A stretch of DNA of 64,000 bases from Alphaproteobacteria bacterium LSUCC0719 (GTDB taxonomy: Bacteria; Pseudomonadota; Alphaproteobacteria; Puniceispirillales; Puniceispirillaceae), in contig JBFPJN010000004.1 in assembly GCA_040839025.1 (NCBI GenBank), forward strand, positions 124,001 to 188,000. Direction: 5' to 3'. The stretch's first letter is position 1. Each line of letters begins with the position of its first letter. Of this stretch, positions 36,276 to 44,310 are shown piece by piece. A program made the translations under genes and the position numbers. The notes under the pieces were generated by a model, which saw nothing but the letters and a program-made list of their open reading frames with translations, had not been told where the DNA came from and did no database searches.

Positions 36276-36713
36276 TCAGACACCGTGCGAGCGGAGCGCA
36301 CTTTTGCGTGCCTTGTTCCAGTACCGGAAAAACCTGCCAAGGTCCGGAGCCTCGGAAAGGATGACGAACGCGGTATCGTCAACCAATTCGACCGCTACAT
36401 CCGGTATCGCGCTGCGGATTGTGGCAAGCTGACCTATGAGCGCCGGATCAGGCGTCGCCGGAACAAGCAGACGGCTGGCACCATATGCGGCAACCAAACG
36501 CGGCATCAGATCGGTGGCGTCACCCTCGTAGATGTCAACGCCAAGCTCGACCAGCGTTTCATAGATGAAAAGCTGACGCCGTGCCCCGACATGGCCGGCC
36601 GTAAATCTGGCACTGTCCCAGATGAACAGGGCCGGCGCGTCGCGGTCGGCCATCGTGAAGACGGGATGCGTGAGTCGCAGCGCGCCTTCATGCAACCAGA
36701 TCAGGTCAGTCAT
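36276..36713 (-). CDS. Photolyase/cryptochrome N-terminal alpha/beta-domain-like protein (split)
   Basis: This 145-residue protein follows the order of a photolyase antenna domain: a first strand L-I-W-L-H-E-G-A-L-R-L with the 'L-R-L-x-x-x-P' pattern, 'APALFIWDSARFTAGHVGAR' then 'RQLFIYETLVEL', an I-Y-E-G-D turn, and 'LVAAYGASRLLVPATPDPAL'. In normal photolyases this domain is the N-terminal half of the same chain as the FAD domain. Here it is a separate gene that begins 8 bases before the FAD-domain gene stops (ATGACTGA overlap), in inverted order. Assignment is by pattern, so confidence is moderate. Confidence 0.62.
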   Translation of the reverse strand: MTDLIWLHEGALRLTHPVFTMADRDAPALFIWDSARFTAGHVGARRQLFIYETLVELGVDIYEGDATDLMPRLVAAYGASRLLVPATPDPALIGQLATIRSAIPDVAVELVDDTAFVILSEAPDLGRFFRYWNKARKSALRSHGV

Positions 36714-37518
36714 CGCGATGCTCCAGATTCGGGAACAGCAGGTCGGTCAATTGCTCATAGGAATAGGCCAGCACCCTGTTGTCGGACATTCGCGTGTTGA
36801 TGTCATGACCGGTATATTTGGCGACATTGTCGAGGTTGAAGATATAGGGCTTTTTCGAGAACGTACTGGCAACCCACTGCCAGGACAGGTTGTTGCTTGC
36901 CGGGTCGGCATCAAGGAGATGTTCAAGGAACCAGGCCGCACCGGCCTGCCAGCGAACGCGCCGCCAATGCACGACATAGGCCGCCAGATACATACGGGCG
37001 TGATTGTGGAGATAGCCCGTCTCATGGAGCGTGGTGATGAACTGGTCCAGACAGGCCACACCGGTCCGCGCAGTGATGATGTCATCCGGCAGCTCGGCGT
37101 CATATTCAGCCGCATCAAACCCTGTCTTGTAGGGTTCGACATCGGTCCAGATATGGTCGGGATGCGCCAGATAGATCCGCTGCCAGTAATCCCGCCAGGC
37201 CAGCTCCTGAATAAATTTTTCCGCCTGACGCGGCTCGGCCACTCTGGCAAGCGCCATGTTGCGAACCTCATCAAGGCTGAGGATCCCATGACGCAGATAG
37301 CAGGACAACCGTGTCACCGCGCCGTCAAGATGATTGCGGCTGGTGGCATAGGCAACCGGATCGATGGCGGCAAGCAAGGCCTCGGCGGCAGCGCGGCCAC
37401 CTTGCGCGATGGCAGCGCCAGCCGGAGCGGCGACGGATTGACCGGACAGCGCGGCCACCAGCGATGACGGCATCTGTGTACTGGCAAGGGCCGATGGGGG
37501 ATTTGCATGGTTTGTCAT
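36706..37518 (-). CDS. Photolyase/cryptochrome FAD-binding domain protein (split, stand-alone)
   Basis: This 270-residue protein matches the FAD domain of DNA photolyases: 'SRNHLDGAVTRLSCYLRHG', 'FIQELAWRDYWQRIYLAHP', 'TGVACLDQFITTLHETGYLH' then 'HNHARMYLAAYV', and 'DADPASNNLSWQWVAS'. The conserved D-x-A/P-x-N-N-x-x-W-Q-W element is intact, while the TGW-x-H-N tryptophan is tyrosine (T-G-Y-L-H-N). The antenna half is missing from this chain and is encoded by the next gene. The C-terminus ends shortly after the FAD core rather than with the usual Y-I-R-x-W-x-P. It may act as a DNA repair or light-sensing protein. Confidence 0.88.
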   Translation of the reverse strand: MTNHANPPSALASTQMPSSLVAALSGQSVAAPAGAAIAQGGRAAAEALLAAIDPVAYATSRNHLDGAVTRLSCYLRHGILSLDEVRNMALARVAEPRQAEKFIQELAWRDYWQRIYLAHPDHIWTDVEPYKTGFDAAEYDAELPDDIITARTGVACLDQFITTLHETGYLHNHARMYLAAYVVHWRRVRWQAGAAWFLEHLLDADPASNNLSWQWVASTFSKKPYIFNLDNVAKYTGHDINTRMSDNRVLAYSYEQLTDLLFPNLEHRDD

Positions 37519-37626
37519 GGTGCCGAAATGGGTACCGGCACCGCGAAATCAACCACAGGCAACCCACAATCACCGATCAGGCCGGTGCCGAACGGCTTCC
37601 AGCACCGAGGCCCAAGCCCGCCAAAG

Positions 37627-38196
37627 TCATTCCATTACGGTGTCCCTATCGACGATCTGCTGGAGCGCCGCCGCAAGATGGTCACGACGGTGGATACCGG
37701 CACCACCCTGCAACGCGTCGACAGCGATAATCCGCTTCATGAGATCATACCCGGCCATCGTCGCGAGGATCAGTCCGGCGCGGGCGTGCCTGTCGCCCCC
37801 TTCAAGGCGGCTTGCCAGCGGCGCAATCACCTGTGTGTCGAGGGCTGCCTGCAATGCCGGCGCACAGCTTGGGCTGGCGGCGGTGCGGATCAGTGCCAGC
37901 ATCGGATCAAAACCACGGTTCGCCCTCATATCCATGAGATTGGCGGCCCGGATGCCGAACTCCGACATCGGGCCGTTCACCAGCCCACCGATATCGAGCA
38001 TTGGCGGCACCGCCGCCAGGAACAATCCTTCCTTTGACCCGAAATATCTGCCTATCAACGCCACATTCACCCCCGCCAGGTCGGCGATGGCGCGAAGCCC
38101 GGTGCCGTCATAGCCATGGTCGGAAAACAGCGTGCGCGCAGCCATCAGGATGGCGTCGGCGGTGCTGGCTGATATTGGCGTTTTTCCACCCTGCAT
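37627..38196 (-). CDS. TetR-family regulator
   Basis: This 189-residue TetR protein has an N-terminal helix-turn-helix: 'AARTLFSDHGYDGTGLRAIA' then 'DLAGVNVALIGRYFGSKEGL'. The C-terminal ligand domain is typical but not specific. Two palindromic operators lie just upstream of its start (38207-38220 and 38241-38254), so it probably controls itself. The split photolyase and pcc genes follow on the same strand and could be regulated together. Confidence 0.86.
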   Translation of the reverse strand: MQGGKTPISASTADAILMAARTLFSDHGYDGTGLRAIADLAGVNVALIGRYFGSKEGLFLAAVPPMLDIGGLVNGPMSEFGIRAANLMDMRANRGFDPMLALIRTAASPSCAPALQAALDTQVIAPLASRLEGGDRHARAGLILATMAGYDLMKRIIAVDALQGGAGIHRRDHLAAALQQIVDRDTVME

Positions 38197-38206
38197 GGCT
38201 TCATTT

Positions 38207-38220
38207 TATACGGTCGTTTA
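38207..38220. promoter_or_regulatory. TetR operator, site 1
   Basis: TATACGGTCGTTTA is a near-palindrome (TATACG-GT-CGTTTA) immediately upstream of the TetR gene start. It is the reverse orientation partner of site 2, with 11 bases in common, and the two centres are 34 bases apart. Confidence 0.7.
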
Positions 38221-38240
38221 CTTTTGAACATAGAAAAAAT

Positions 38241-38254
38241 TAAACGACCGTTTA
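38241..38254. promoter_or_regulatory. TetR operator, site 2
   Basis: TAAACGACCGTTTA is a perfect 14-base palindrome apart from its central AC, typical of TetR-family sites. It is paired with site 1 in front of the TetR gene. Confidence 0.75.
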
Positions 38255-38298
38255 CAAGCGCGACTTCGACGGTATCAACCTGTCTGTGATGTTTGGCG

Positions 38299-39315
38299 TC
38301 ACTTCGACCTGGAGAGCGATCCGCGGATCTCTACAGTGGCATCGAGTTGCGTGGTGCGGGGAAATGGCCGACCCTCGACCATATCAACCAGAATGCTTGC
38401 GGCGCGGGCGCCCATCTTTCGATGCGGAACATGCACGGTGGACAGTTCAGGCTCCACGATCCGGGCTATTTCTATATCGTCGAATCCGGTGATTGAGATA
38501 TCGGCCGGCACATTGATACCCATCTTCTGCGCCTGCCGTATGGCCCCGACAGCCAGCACATCATTGCCACAGAAGACAACGCTGGGTGCCTGGACATCCT
38601 TCATCAGTGCCTCGAATGCCCTGGCCCCTGTTTCAATTCCATAGTCGGTTTCAATGATATTGAGGGTTTCCGGGGGAATGCCCGCCTCCTCCATGACGTG
38701 CCTCACGGCCAGAACCCGCGCCCGTGCCCGGTCGTTTGTTGCCGTTACCGCCGAGATCATGCCGATGTTCCTGTGCCCAAGGGCCAGAACCTGCCGGGCG
38801 AGCGCGCACATTGCCGCAAAATTATCAAAGCCAATCGACGGCAGGATGGCATTCGGATCATGCGCCCACGCCACAAGCGCCGGCACATCGCGCGACCGGA
38901 GATAGTCGAGAATCGAGCTGCTGCGATCATGACCGATCAGCAGCAACCCATCGGCACCACGCGCGATCAGAGCCCGGGTCTGTTCTTCCTCGACGTCAGA
39001 CTTGTAGGATGAGCTGGCGACCAGAAGCGTATATCCCTTTTTTCGCAACTCATCCTGGAACGCCTGCAGTCCACGGGCAAAAATGGCGTTTTCCATGGTC
39101 GGGATGATGGCCCCGATGGTGTTGGTTCGCTTGGCAGCCATCACTCTTGCGCCAAAATTCGGCGTGTAACCGAGCGCATTCACCGCGTCATTGACGCGAT
39201 TGCGGGTCGCCTCGCTGACCTGTTCCGGTGAATTCAGACATCGCGAGACTGTGGCCGTCGACACAGCAGCCCGCCTCGCAACGTCATCCAATGTTGGTAC
39301 GGAACGAGTCGGCAT
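38299..39315 (-). CDS. LacI-family regulator of the sulfonate/TRAP cluster
   Basis: This 338-residue LacI-type regulator has the N-terminal DNA-binding domain 'TLDDVARRAAVSTATVSRCL' with hinge 'VNDAVNALGYTPNFGARVMA', and a periplasmic-binding-like domain ending 'VPHRKMGARAASILVDM'. AGGA precedes the ATG. It is divergent from the TRAP/dehydrogenase cluster, whose leader carries two LacI-type operators, so it probably represses that cluster until a substrate or intermediate binds. Confidence 0.9.
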   Translation of the reverse strand: MPTRSVPTLDDVARRAAVSTATVSRCLNSPEQVSEATRNRVNDAVNALGYTPNFGARVMAAKRTNTIGAIIPTMENAIFARGLQAFQDELRKKGYTLLVASSSYKSDVEEEQTRALIARGADGLLLIGHDRSSSILDYLRSRDVPALVAWAHDPNAILPSIGFDNFAAMCALARQVLALGHRNIGMISAVTATNDRARARVLAVRHVMEEAGIPPETLNIIETDYGIETGARAFEALMKDVQAPSVVFCGNDVLAVGAIRQAQKMGINVPADISITGFDDIEIARIVEPELSTVHVPHRKMGARAASILVDMVEGRPFPRTTQLDATVEIRGSLSRSK

Positions 39316-39468
39316 CAGGATCCTAATATATAACGCAATGCTTCATCCATTGGCTGCCTGAGAGTTTACGGACCGGGTCCATATCAAAACTGAAACCTGT
39401 CCATGATCAAAGCCCAAAATGCGGGTTTCGCCAATAGCGGGCGACGAAAATCAAAAACATCCCCATTC

Positions 39469-39484
39469 ATGTAAGCCCTTACAT
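39469..39484. promoter_or_regulatory. LacI-type operator 1
   Basis: ATGTAAGCCCTTACAT is a LacI/GalR-type dyad close to the TGTAAGCGCTTACA consensus, between the regulator and the transport operon. Confidence 0.75.
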
Positions 39485-39504
39485 TTAATCCTTGCCTTTT
39501 ATCA

Positions 39505-39520
39505 ATGTAAGCGCTTACGG
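39505..39520. promoter_or_regulatory. LacI-type operator 2
   Basis: ATGTAAGCGCTTACGG contains the central CG palindrome of LacI-family sites. Its centre is 36 bases from operator 1, so both could be bound on one face of DNA, and it lies close to the start of the small membrane protein gene. Confidence 0.75.
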
Positions 39521-39555
39521 TTTTATGGTGATGTCATGAAACGAGGAGGCAACAC

Positions 39556-39732
39556 ATGCTGCCAGTGGCGTCAACGTTGGCATTTGGAATCTTCGCACTG
39601 AACGTCGTGATCGGGTCTGTGACCCGCGCACCATTTATGAACGATGTGTCTGAGATGCTGGTCTTGCTGACGGCAGTGATCCTTTTTGTTGCCGCTATAT
39701 TAACGAACGAAGCCAAAAGCAAAGCCCAATAG
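39556..39732 (+). CDS. Small membrane protein at the head of the TRAP/sulfonate operon
   Basis: This 58-residue protein has GGAGG 7 bases before its ATG and two hydrophobic segments (about 4-20 and 33-48: 'LPVASTLAFGIFALNVVIGS' and 'EMLVLLTAVILFVAAIL'). It ends 57 bases before the start of the binding protein. I do not recognise it. It lies directly behind the LacI operators, so it is the first gene of the regulated operon. A role in the transport system or membrane stress is possible but unproven. Confidence 0.7.
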   Translation: MLPVASTLAFGIFALNVVIGSVTRAPFMNDVSEMLVLLTAVILFVAAILTNEAKSKAQ

Positions 39733-39789
39733 CAAAGCCCAATGGCAAAGCAAGGCAATCTGACTAGGCTCGTTTCAGGAGGAAAGAAA

Positions 39790-40938
39790 TTGAACGACGA
39801 TACACAAGAACTGAAATCTGTTGAGCGCCGCAACTTCTTGAAGCTTGCCGCAGGCGGCAGCTTCACCGCAGCGCTGATTGTTGGCGCCAATGGCATGCTG
39901 TGGTCGAAAGAGGCCATTGCGCAGACTGCCGCTGAAGAGCGTGAACGTGAAAAGGCGGCCGACCATGTGATGACCGTTGCCACAGCCTATGTGCTTGGCG
40001 CGTCGCGCAGCTATCCGATCCTGCAGCTGGACCTCAAGGAAAACATCCAGAATGCAACAAATGGCAAGGTGTATGTGAAACTTGCACCCGGAGGCCAGCT
40101 TGGCGCTGGCGGGGCGCTCGTACAGAAAGTGCAGTCGGGAACAATCCAGGCGGCTCAGCACTCGCTGTCCAACTTTGCGCCATTCGCATCCGCAGTTGAT
40201 CTGATCAATATGCCGTATCTGTGTGGCTCGAACCAACGCTTCACGAACCTTGTGCATTCGGACTTCTGGAATAGCGAAGTGCATCCCAAGGTCGAGAAGA
40301 ACGGCTTCAAAGCCCTGTTCTATGTCAATATCGACCCGCGCGTTGTTGCCGTTCGCAAGGGTGGCTCCGGTGCCGTCATCACGCCTGGTGATCTGGCTGG
40401 TGTGAAGTTCCGCGTTCCCGGTTCCAAGATGCTCCAGCAATATTATCGGATGGTTGGTGCCAACCCGACGCCGGTCGCCTGGGGTGAAACACCGTCCGCC
40501 ATCAAACAGGGCGTTGCCGATGCCCTGGATCCGTCGGTTGGCGCGCTGTATGTGTTTGGCTTCAAGGATATCCTGAGCCATGTCACATTCACGCAAGCCG
40601 TTCCGGACAGCCAGGTATATTCCTGTAATCTGGAATGGTTCAACAGCCTGCCATCGGATGTACAGGAAGGCGTCATGTGGGGGTCGCAGATGACCGGCCA
40701 TATGAACCTTGCGAAGGTACCGTCCGCCCGCGGCTATGCGATGTCGGAGCTTGCAAAGTCTGGTGTCCAGTTCCACTCGCTCAGCGACGATCAGCTTGCC
40801 GAGTGGAAAGCTGCCGGTGGCTATCAGCGTGCCGAGTGGGACACATTCAAGAAAGAACTTGCGGGATCAATGGCCAATTTCGGCAAATTGGAAGACGCCG
40901 CAAACACACAAGGCAAGTACTACGTACACGACGCCTAA
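39790..40938 (+). CDS. dctP: TRAP transporter substrate-binding protein (DctP)
   Basis: This 382-residue periplasmic binding protein is taken from a TTG start with AGGAGG 7 bases upstream; the in-frame ATG at 39742 has no ribosome-binding site. The N-terminus is Tat-like (ERRNFLKLAAGGSFTAALIV). The mature region has DctP features including 'YFVNIDPR'-like (FYVNIDPRVVAVRKGG) and 'FRVPGSKMLQQYYRMVGANP' with the invariant substrate arginine region. It captures an anionic substrate, probably a sulfonate given the pathway genes downstream. It resembles HpsK. Confidence 0.9.
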   Translation: MNDDTQELKSVERRNFLKLAAGGSFTAALIVGANGMLWSKEAIAQTAAEEREREKAADHVMTVATAYVLGASRSYPILQLDLKENIQNATNGKVYVKLAPGGQLGAGGALVQKVQSGTIQAAQHSLSNFAPFASAVDLINMPYLCGSNQRFTNLVHSDFWNSEVHPKVEKNGFKALFYVNIDPRVVAVRKGGSGAVITPGDLAGVKFRVPGSKMLQQYYRMVGANPTPVAWGETPSAIKQGVADALDPSVGALYVFGFKDILSHVTFTQAVPDSQVYSCNLEWFNSLPSDVQEGVMWGSQMTGHMNLAKVPSARGYAMSELAKSGVQFHSLSDDQLAEWKAAGGYQRAEWDTFKKELAGSMANFGKLEDAANTQGKYYVHDA

Positions 40939-40944
40939 GACCAA

Positions 40945-40985
40945 TGGTGGGCACAAGGCCATTTTGTGCCCACCAATTTGTTTTT
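40945..40985 (+). terminator. Intrinsic terminator after the first TRAP binding protein
   Basis: TGGTGGGCACAA and TTGTGCCCACCA form a 12-base-pair stem with a 7-base loop (40945-40975), followed by ATTTGTTTTT. This lies between dctP and dctQ, so read-through would give less membrane subunit than binding protein. Confidence 0.85.
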
Positions 40986-41137
40986 CACCTTTTGACGGCT
41001 GGGGCTGATTGCCCGATCCACACTGGGTCGCTAAAACTCCATCCACACCGCCTATCAAGGGCAACACCCTCGAGACCACCTCTTTCGAGAGAGTCTGAGC
41101 CAGACAACAGACAAGGCACCTGCAAAGGGACATATCC

Positions 41138-41650
41138 ATGAATATGCTGCGCCTTCTAGATCGCAATGCTGAACGCTGGTTGCTTCTGGTCTTCTACGTG
41201 ATGCTTGTCGCCACAATGGCGGTTGAGGTACTGCGGCGCGAGGTCTTTGCCTACTCCTCGATATGGGGTGAGGAAATCGTCCGCTATTCCTTTATCTATC
41301 TTGCCTGGATCGGTGCTGCGGCCGCGGTCAGGGAGCGCGCGCATATCCGGATTGACGTGCTGCTGAATTATCTGGGGCCGCGCGCCAAGGCGCTGATATA
41401 CATCCTTGGCGACCTGATGATGATGGGGGTGGCCGTCATCGCCCTTTACTGGTCATTCGAGACCGTGTTGGTTTCAGCCAAATTCGGATCGGTCAGCCAC
41501 GGCCTGAGAGTGTCCATGGTGTGGTTCCTGATGGCGGTGCCGATTGGTTTCGCGCTCATGATCTGGCGGCTTGTGCAGTCGCTTCGCAATGATATCAACA
41601 GTCTTCGTAACGGCACGCCGGTTTATGAAGGCGACAAACTTTTTGACTGA
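41138..41650 (+). CDS. dctQ: TRAP transporter small permease (DctQ)
   Basis: This 170-residue protein has four hydrophobic helices and the DctQ pattern 'LLVFYVMLVATMAVEVLRRE', 'WGEEIVRYSFIYLAWIGAAA' and 'RERAHIRIDVLLNYLG'. It bridges the binding protein and the large permease. AGGGA lies before the ATG. It is 11 bases from the dctM start. Confidence 0.9.
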   Translation: MNMLRLLDRNAERWLLLVFYVMLVATMAVEVLRREVFAYSSIWGEEIVRYSFIYLAWIGAAAAVRERAHIRIDVLLNYLGPRAKALIYILGDLMMMGVAVIALYWSFETVLVSAKFGSVSHGLRVSMVWFLMAVPIGFALMIWRLVQSLRNDINSLRNGTPVYEGDKLFD

Positions 41651-41661
41651 GCAATCTGGCG

Positions 41662-42990
41662 ATGTTGTGGAACACACTTAATCAGACGGTAGAGCTTGGC
41701 TGGGACTTTTATCTTCCGGTCATCCTGTTTGTTGGCCTGATCGCCCTGGCGATCCCGGTCTGGGCCGCCATTGGCGTGGCGGCAATCACCATGTTGCTGA
41801 TGTCCGGCGACCTGCCTCTCAGCCTTGTTGGCGAGAGCCTGTTCGACGGCATTGATGCGTTTGCCCTGACCGCCGTGCCGCTTTTCATACTGACCGGCGA
41901 TGTTCTCGTCCGCGCGGGCCTGTCACGCAAGTTTCTCGACGTTGCAGAGGCGCTGACCTGCTGGGCCAAAGGCGGCTTTGGATCGGCGACTGTTCTGGTC
42001 TGCGGCATGTTCTCCGCCATTTCAGGGTCTGACGCGGCGGGGGCCGCCGCGGTCGGGCGGATGACGATCGAAAGGCTTGTCGAGTCGGGTTATTCGCGCC
42101 CATATGCCTGCGCACTTGTGGCGGCCGGTGCCTGTACGGGGATCCTGATTCCCCCCTCGATCGCCTATATCGTTATCGGACTTGTGCTTGGCATATCGGC
42201 ATCCACACTGTTTCTGGCCGCTGTCATTCCCGGGCTTGCGATCCTGACGGCCATCCTGGTGACAAATATCATCATGAACCGCATACACGCCTATGAACAG
42301 GGCGGCCTGATCACCTTTTCCGAATGGTTCGCCAGACTGTCGGCTTCGGTGAAATCGGGATGGTACGCATTCATTGTTCCGGGAATCATTTTCTACGGCA
42401 TTTTTTCCGGACGGCTGACACCCACCGAGGCGGGCGCGACAGCGGTGATCGTCACCATCATCATCGGCTTCATCCTGGGAACACTGAAGCTTTCGGATTT
42501 TCCGGCAATGCTGGTCAGTTCGGCCAAGGTGAACGGTGTCATCCTGCCTATCATCGCCTTTTCGCTGCCTTTGGCACAGGCACTTGCAATCATGGGCGTG
42601 CCACAGGGATTTGTCGGCGCCGCGACCTCGCTCACAGATGATCCCTATATGCTCATCCTGTTGATGATCGGCATTCTGATAGCAGCCGGTTGCGTCATGG
42701 AAACGACGCCGAACATCGTCATTCTCGCACCGATTCTCAAGCCACTTGCCGACAATATAGGCATGAACGAAATCCAGTTCTGCGTGATGATGATCACCGC
42801 GCTCGGCGTTGGTTTCATCACCCCCCCATTGGGGCTGAACCTGTTTGTGGTGTCGGGCATTACCGGTCAGTCCATCCTCGGCATAGCCGCACGCGCCGTG
42901 CCCTTTGTTCTTTGCATGCTTGTCGTTGTGTTGCTGATTGCGTTCGTACCGGCAATTTCGACAAGTCTTCTGCCTGAAATTTACCAATAG
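41662..42990 (+). CDS. dctM: TRAP transporter large permease (DctM)
   Basis: This 442-residue protein has about twelve helices with the DctM signatures 'ALTAVPLFILTGDVLVRAGL', 'GMFSAISGSDAAGAAAVGRM', 'GILIPPSIAYIVIGLVLGIS' and 'GRLTPTEAGATAVIVTIII'. It is the sodium-coupled membrane component, and completes the TRAP system with dctPQ. Organisation dctP-dctQ-dctM-hpsN matches HpsKLM-HpsN. Confidence 0.93.
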   Translation: MLWNTLNQTVELGWDFYLPVILFVGLIALAIPVWAAIGVAAITMLLMSGDLPLSLVGESLFDGIDAFALTAVPLFILTGDVLVRAGLSRKFLDVAEALTCWAKGGFGSATVLVCGMFSAISGSDAAGAAAVGRMTIERLVESGYSRPYACALVAAGACTGILIPPSIAYIVIGLVLGISASTLFLAAVIPGLAILTAILVTNIIMNRIHAYEQGGLITFSEWFARLSASVKSGWYAFIVPGIIFYGIFSGRLTPTEAGATAVIVTIIIGFILGTLKLSDFPAMLVSSAKVNGVILPIIAFSLPLAQALAIMGVPQGFVGAATSLTDDPYMLILLMIGILIAAGCVMETTPNIVILAPILKPLADNIGMNEIQFCVMMITALGVGFITPPLGLNLFVVSGITGQSILGIAARAVPFVLCMLVVVLLIAFVPAISTSLLPEIYQ

Positions 42991-43002
42991 GGTTTCCAGA
43001 CG

Positions 43003-44310
43003 ATGACACGTATATATCTGAAAGAGTCACATCGCACATCGACGACCGACGCATCGGATGTCACGGCGACTGTTCAGAAAATTCTCAGCGATATCGAGGC
43101 TGGTGGCGATGCCACAGCGCTGGAATATGCCGCAAAATTCGACAAATATGATGGCAATATCCTGCTGACAGAGGACGAGATCGAGGCCGCGTGCAAGCTG
43201 GTGCCGGAAAAACTGAAGGACGACATCCGTTTTGCGCACGACAATGTCCGCCGTTTTGCCGAGCAGCAGAAAAAGACCATCGCCGATATCGAATATGAAA
43301 TCGTGCCCGGTCTGGTTGCTGGCCAACGCGCCATACCGGTGAACGCCGCCGGCTGTTATATTCCCGGCGGCCGTTACAGCCATATCGCCAGCGCGGTGAT
43401 GACAGTCACCACGGCCAAGGTAGCGGGCTGCAAGTCCATCATCGCATGCTCGCCACCACGACCGGGCGTCGGCATCGCCCCTGCCATCATCTTTGCAGCC
43501 CGCATCTGTGGTGCCGACAAAATCATGGCCATGGGCGGGGTTCAGGGTGTTGCATCGATGACCTTTGGCCTGTTTGGCTTGCCAGAGGCAAATATCATCG
43601 TTGGGCCCGGCAACCAGTTTGTTGCCGAGGCAAAACGGATTCTCTTTGGCCGCGTTGGTATCGACATGATCGCTGGACCGACCGACAGCCTGATCCTTGC
43701 CGATTCAACGGCCGACCCCATGATTGTGGCCACGGATCTGGTGTCGCAGGCCGAACATGGCTACAACTCTCCGGTATGGCTGGTAACAGATGACCGGCCA
43801 CTGGCGGAAACAGTCATGGAACTGGTACCGACACTGATCGCCGACCTTCCCGAAACAAACCGTGAGAATGCAACCGCGGCATGGCGCGACTATGCGGAAG
43901 TGATCCTGTGTGCAGACCGCGAGGAAATGGCAGCCACTTCCGATGAATACGCACCTGAGCATTTGACGGTGCAGGCCCAGGACCTGGACTGGTGGCTGGA
44001 CCGCCTGACATGCTATGGTTCGCTGTTCCTCGGAGAGGAGACAACCGTTTCCTATGGTGACAAGGCATCGGGCACCAACCACGTGCTGCCAACATCCGGC
44101 GCGGCCCGTTACACCGGGGGATTGTCGGTTCACAAATACATGAAGATTGTGACCTGGCAGAAATCCACGCGGGAAGGCGCAAAGCAGATCGCCGAAGCGA
44201 CAGCCCGTATTTCGCGCCTTGAAGGAATGGAAGGTCACGCCCGCGCAGCCGATGTCAGGCTTGCAAAATATTTTCCGAATGAAGTTTTTGATCTGACCGC
44301 GAATGACTGA
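43003..44310 (+). CDS. hpsN: HpsN-like (R)-dihydroxypropanesulfonate dehydrogenase (HDH family)
   Basis: This 435-residue protein belongs to the histidinol dehydrogenase family, with 'PVNAAGCYIPGGRYSHIAS', 'DLVSQAEHGYNSPVWLV' and 'EYAPEHLTVQ' (Zn and substrate residues). It resembles the HpsN branch rather than HisD: there is no his operon, and it lies after a TRAP transporter and before ComDE. HpsN oxidises (R)-2,3-dihydroxypropane-1-sulfonate to sulfolactate with NAD+. The substrate is inferred from context, and betaine-like HDH branches are alternatives. Start has GGG near and the ORF begins 12 bases after dctM. Confidence 0.8.
   Translation: MTRIYLKESHRTSTTDASDVTATVQKILSDIEAGGDATALEYAAKFDKYDGNILLTEDEIEAACKLVPEKLKDDIRFAHDNVRRFAEQQKKTIADIEYEIVPGLVAGQRAIPVNAAGCYIPGGRYSHIASAVMTVTTAKVAGCKSIIACSPPRPGVGIAPAIIFAARICGADKIMAMGGVQGVASMTFGLFGLPEANIIVGPGNQFVAEAKRILFGRVGIDMIAGPTDSLILADSTADPMIVATDLVSQAEHGYNSPVWLVTDDRPLAETVMELVPTLIADLPETNRENATAAWRDYAEVILCADREEMAATSDEYAPEHLTVQAQDLDWWLDRLTCYGSLFLGEETTVSYGDKASGTNHVLPTSGAARYTGGLSVHKYMKIVTWQKSTREGAKQIAEATARISRLEGMEGHARAADVRLAKYFPNEVFDLTAND

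Noticed and set aside
43003-44310. Histidine biosynthesis gene hisD
   Set aside because: No other his gene is near; the neighbours (TRAP, ComDE) and branch features favour an HpsN-type dehydrogenase.
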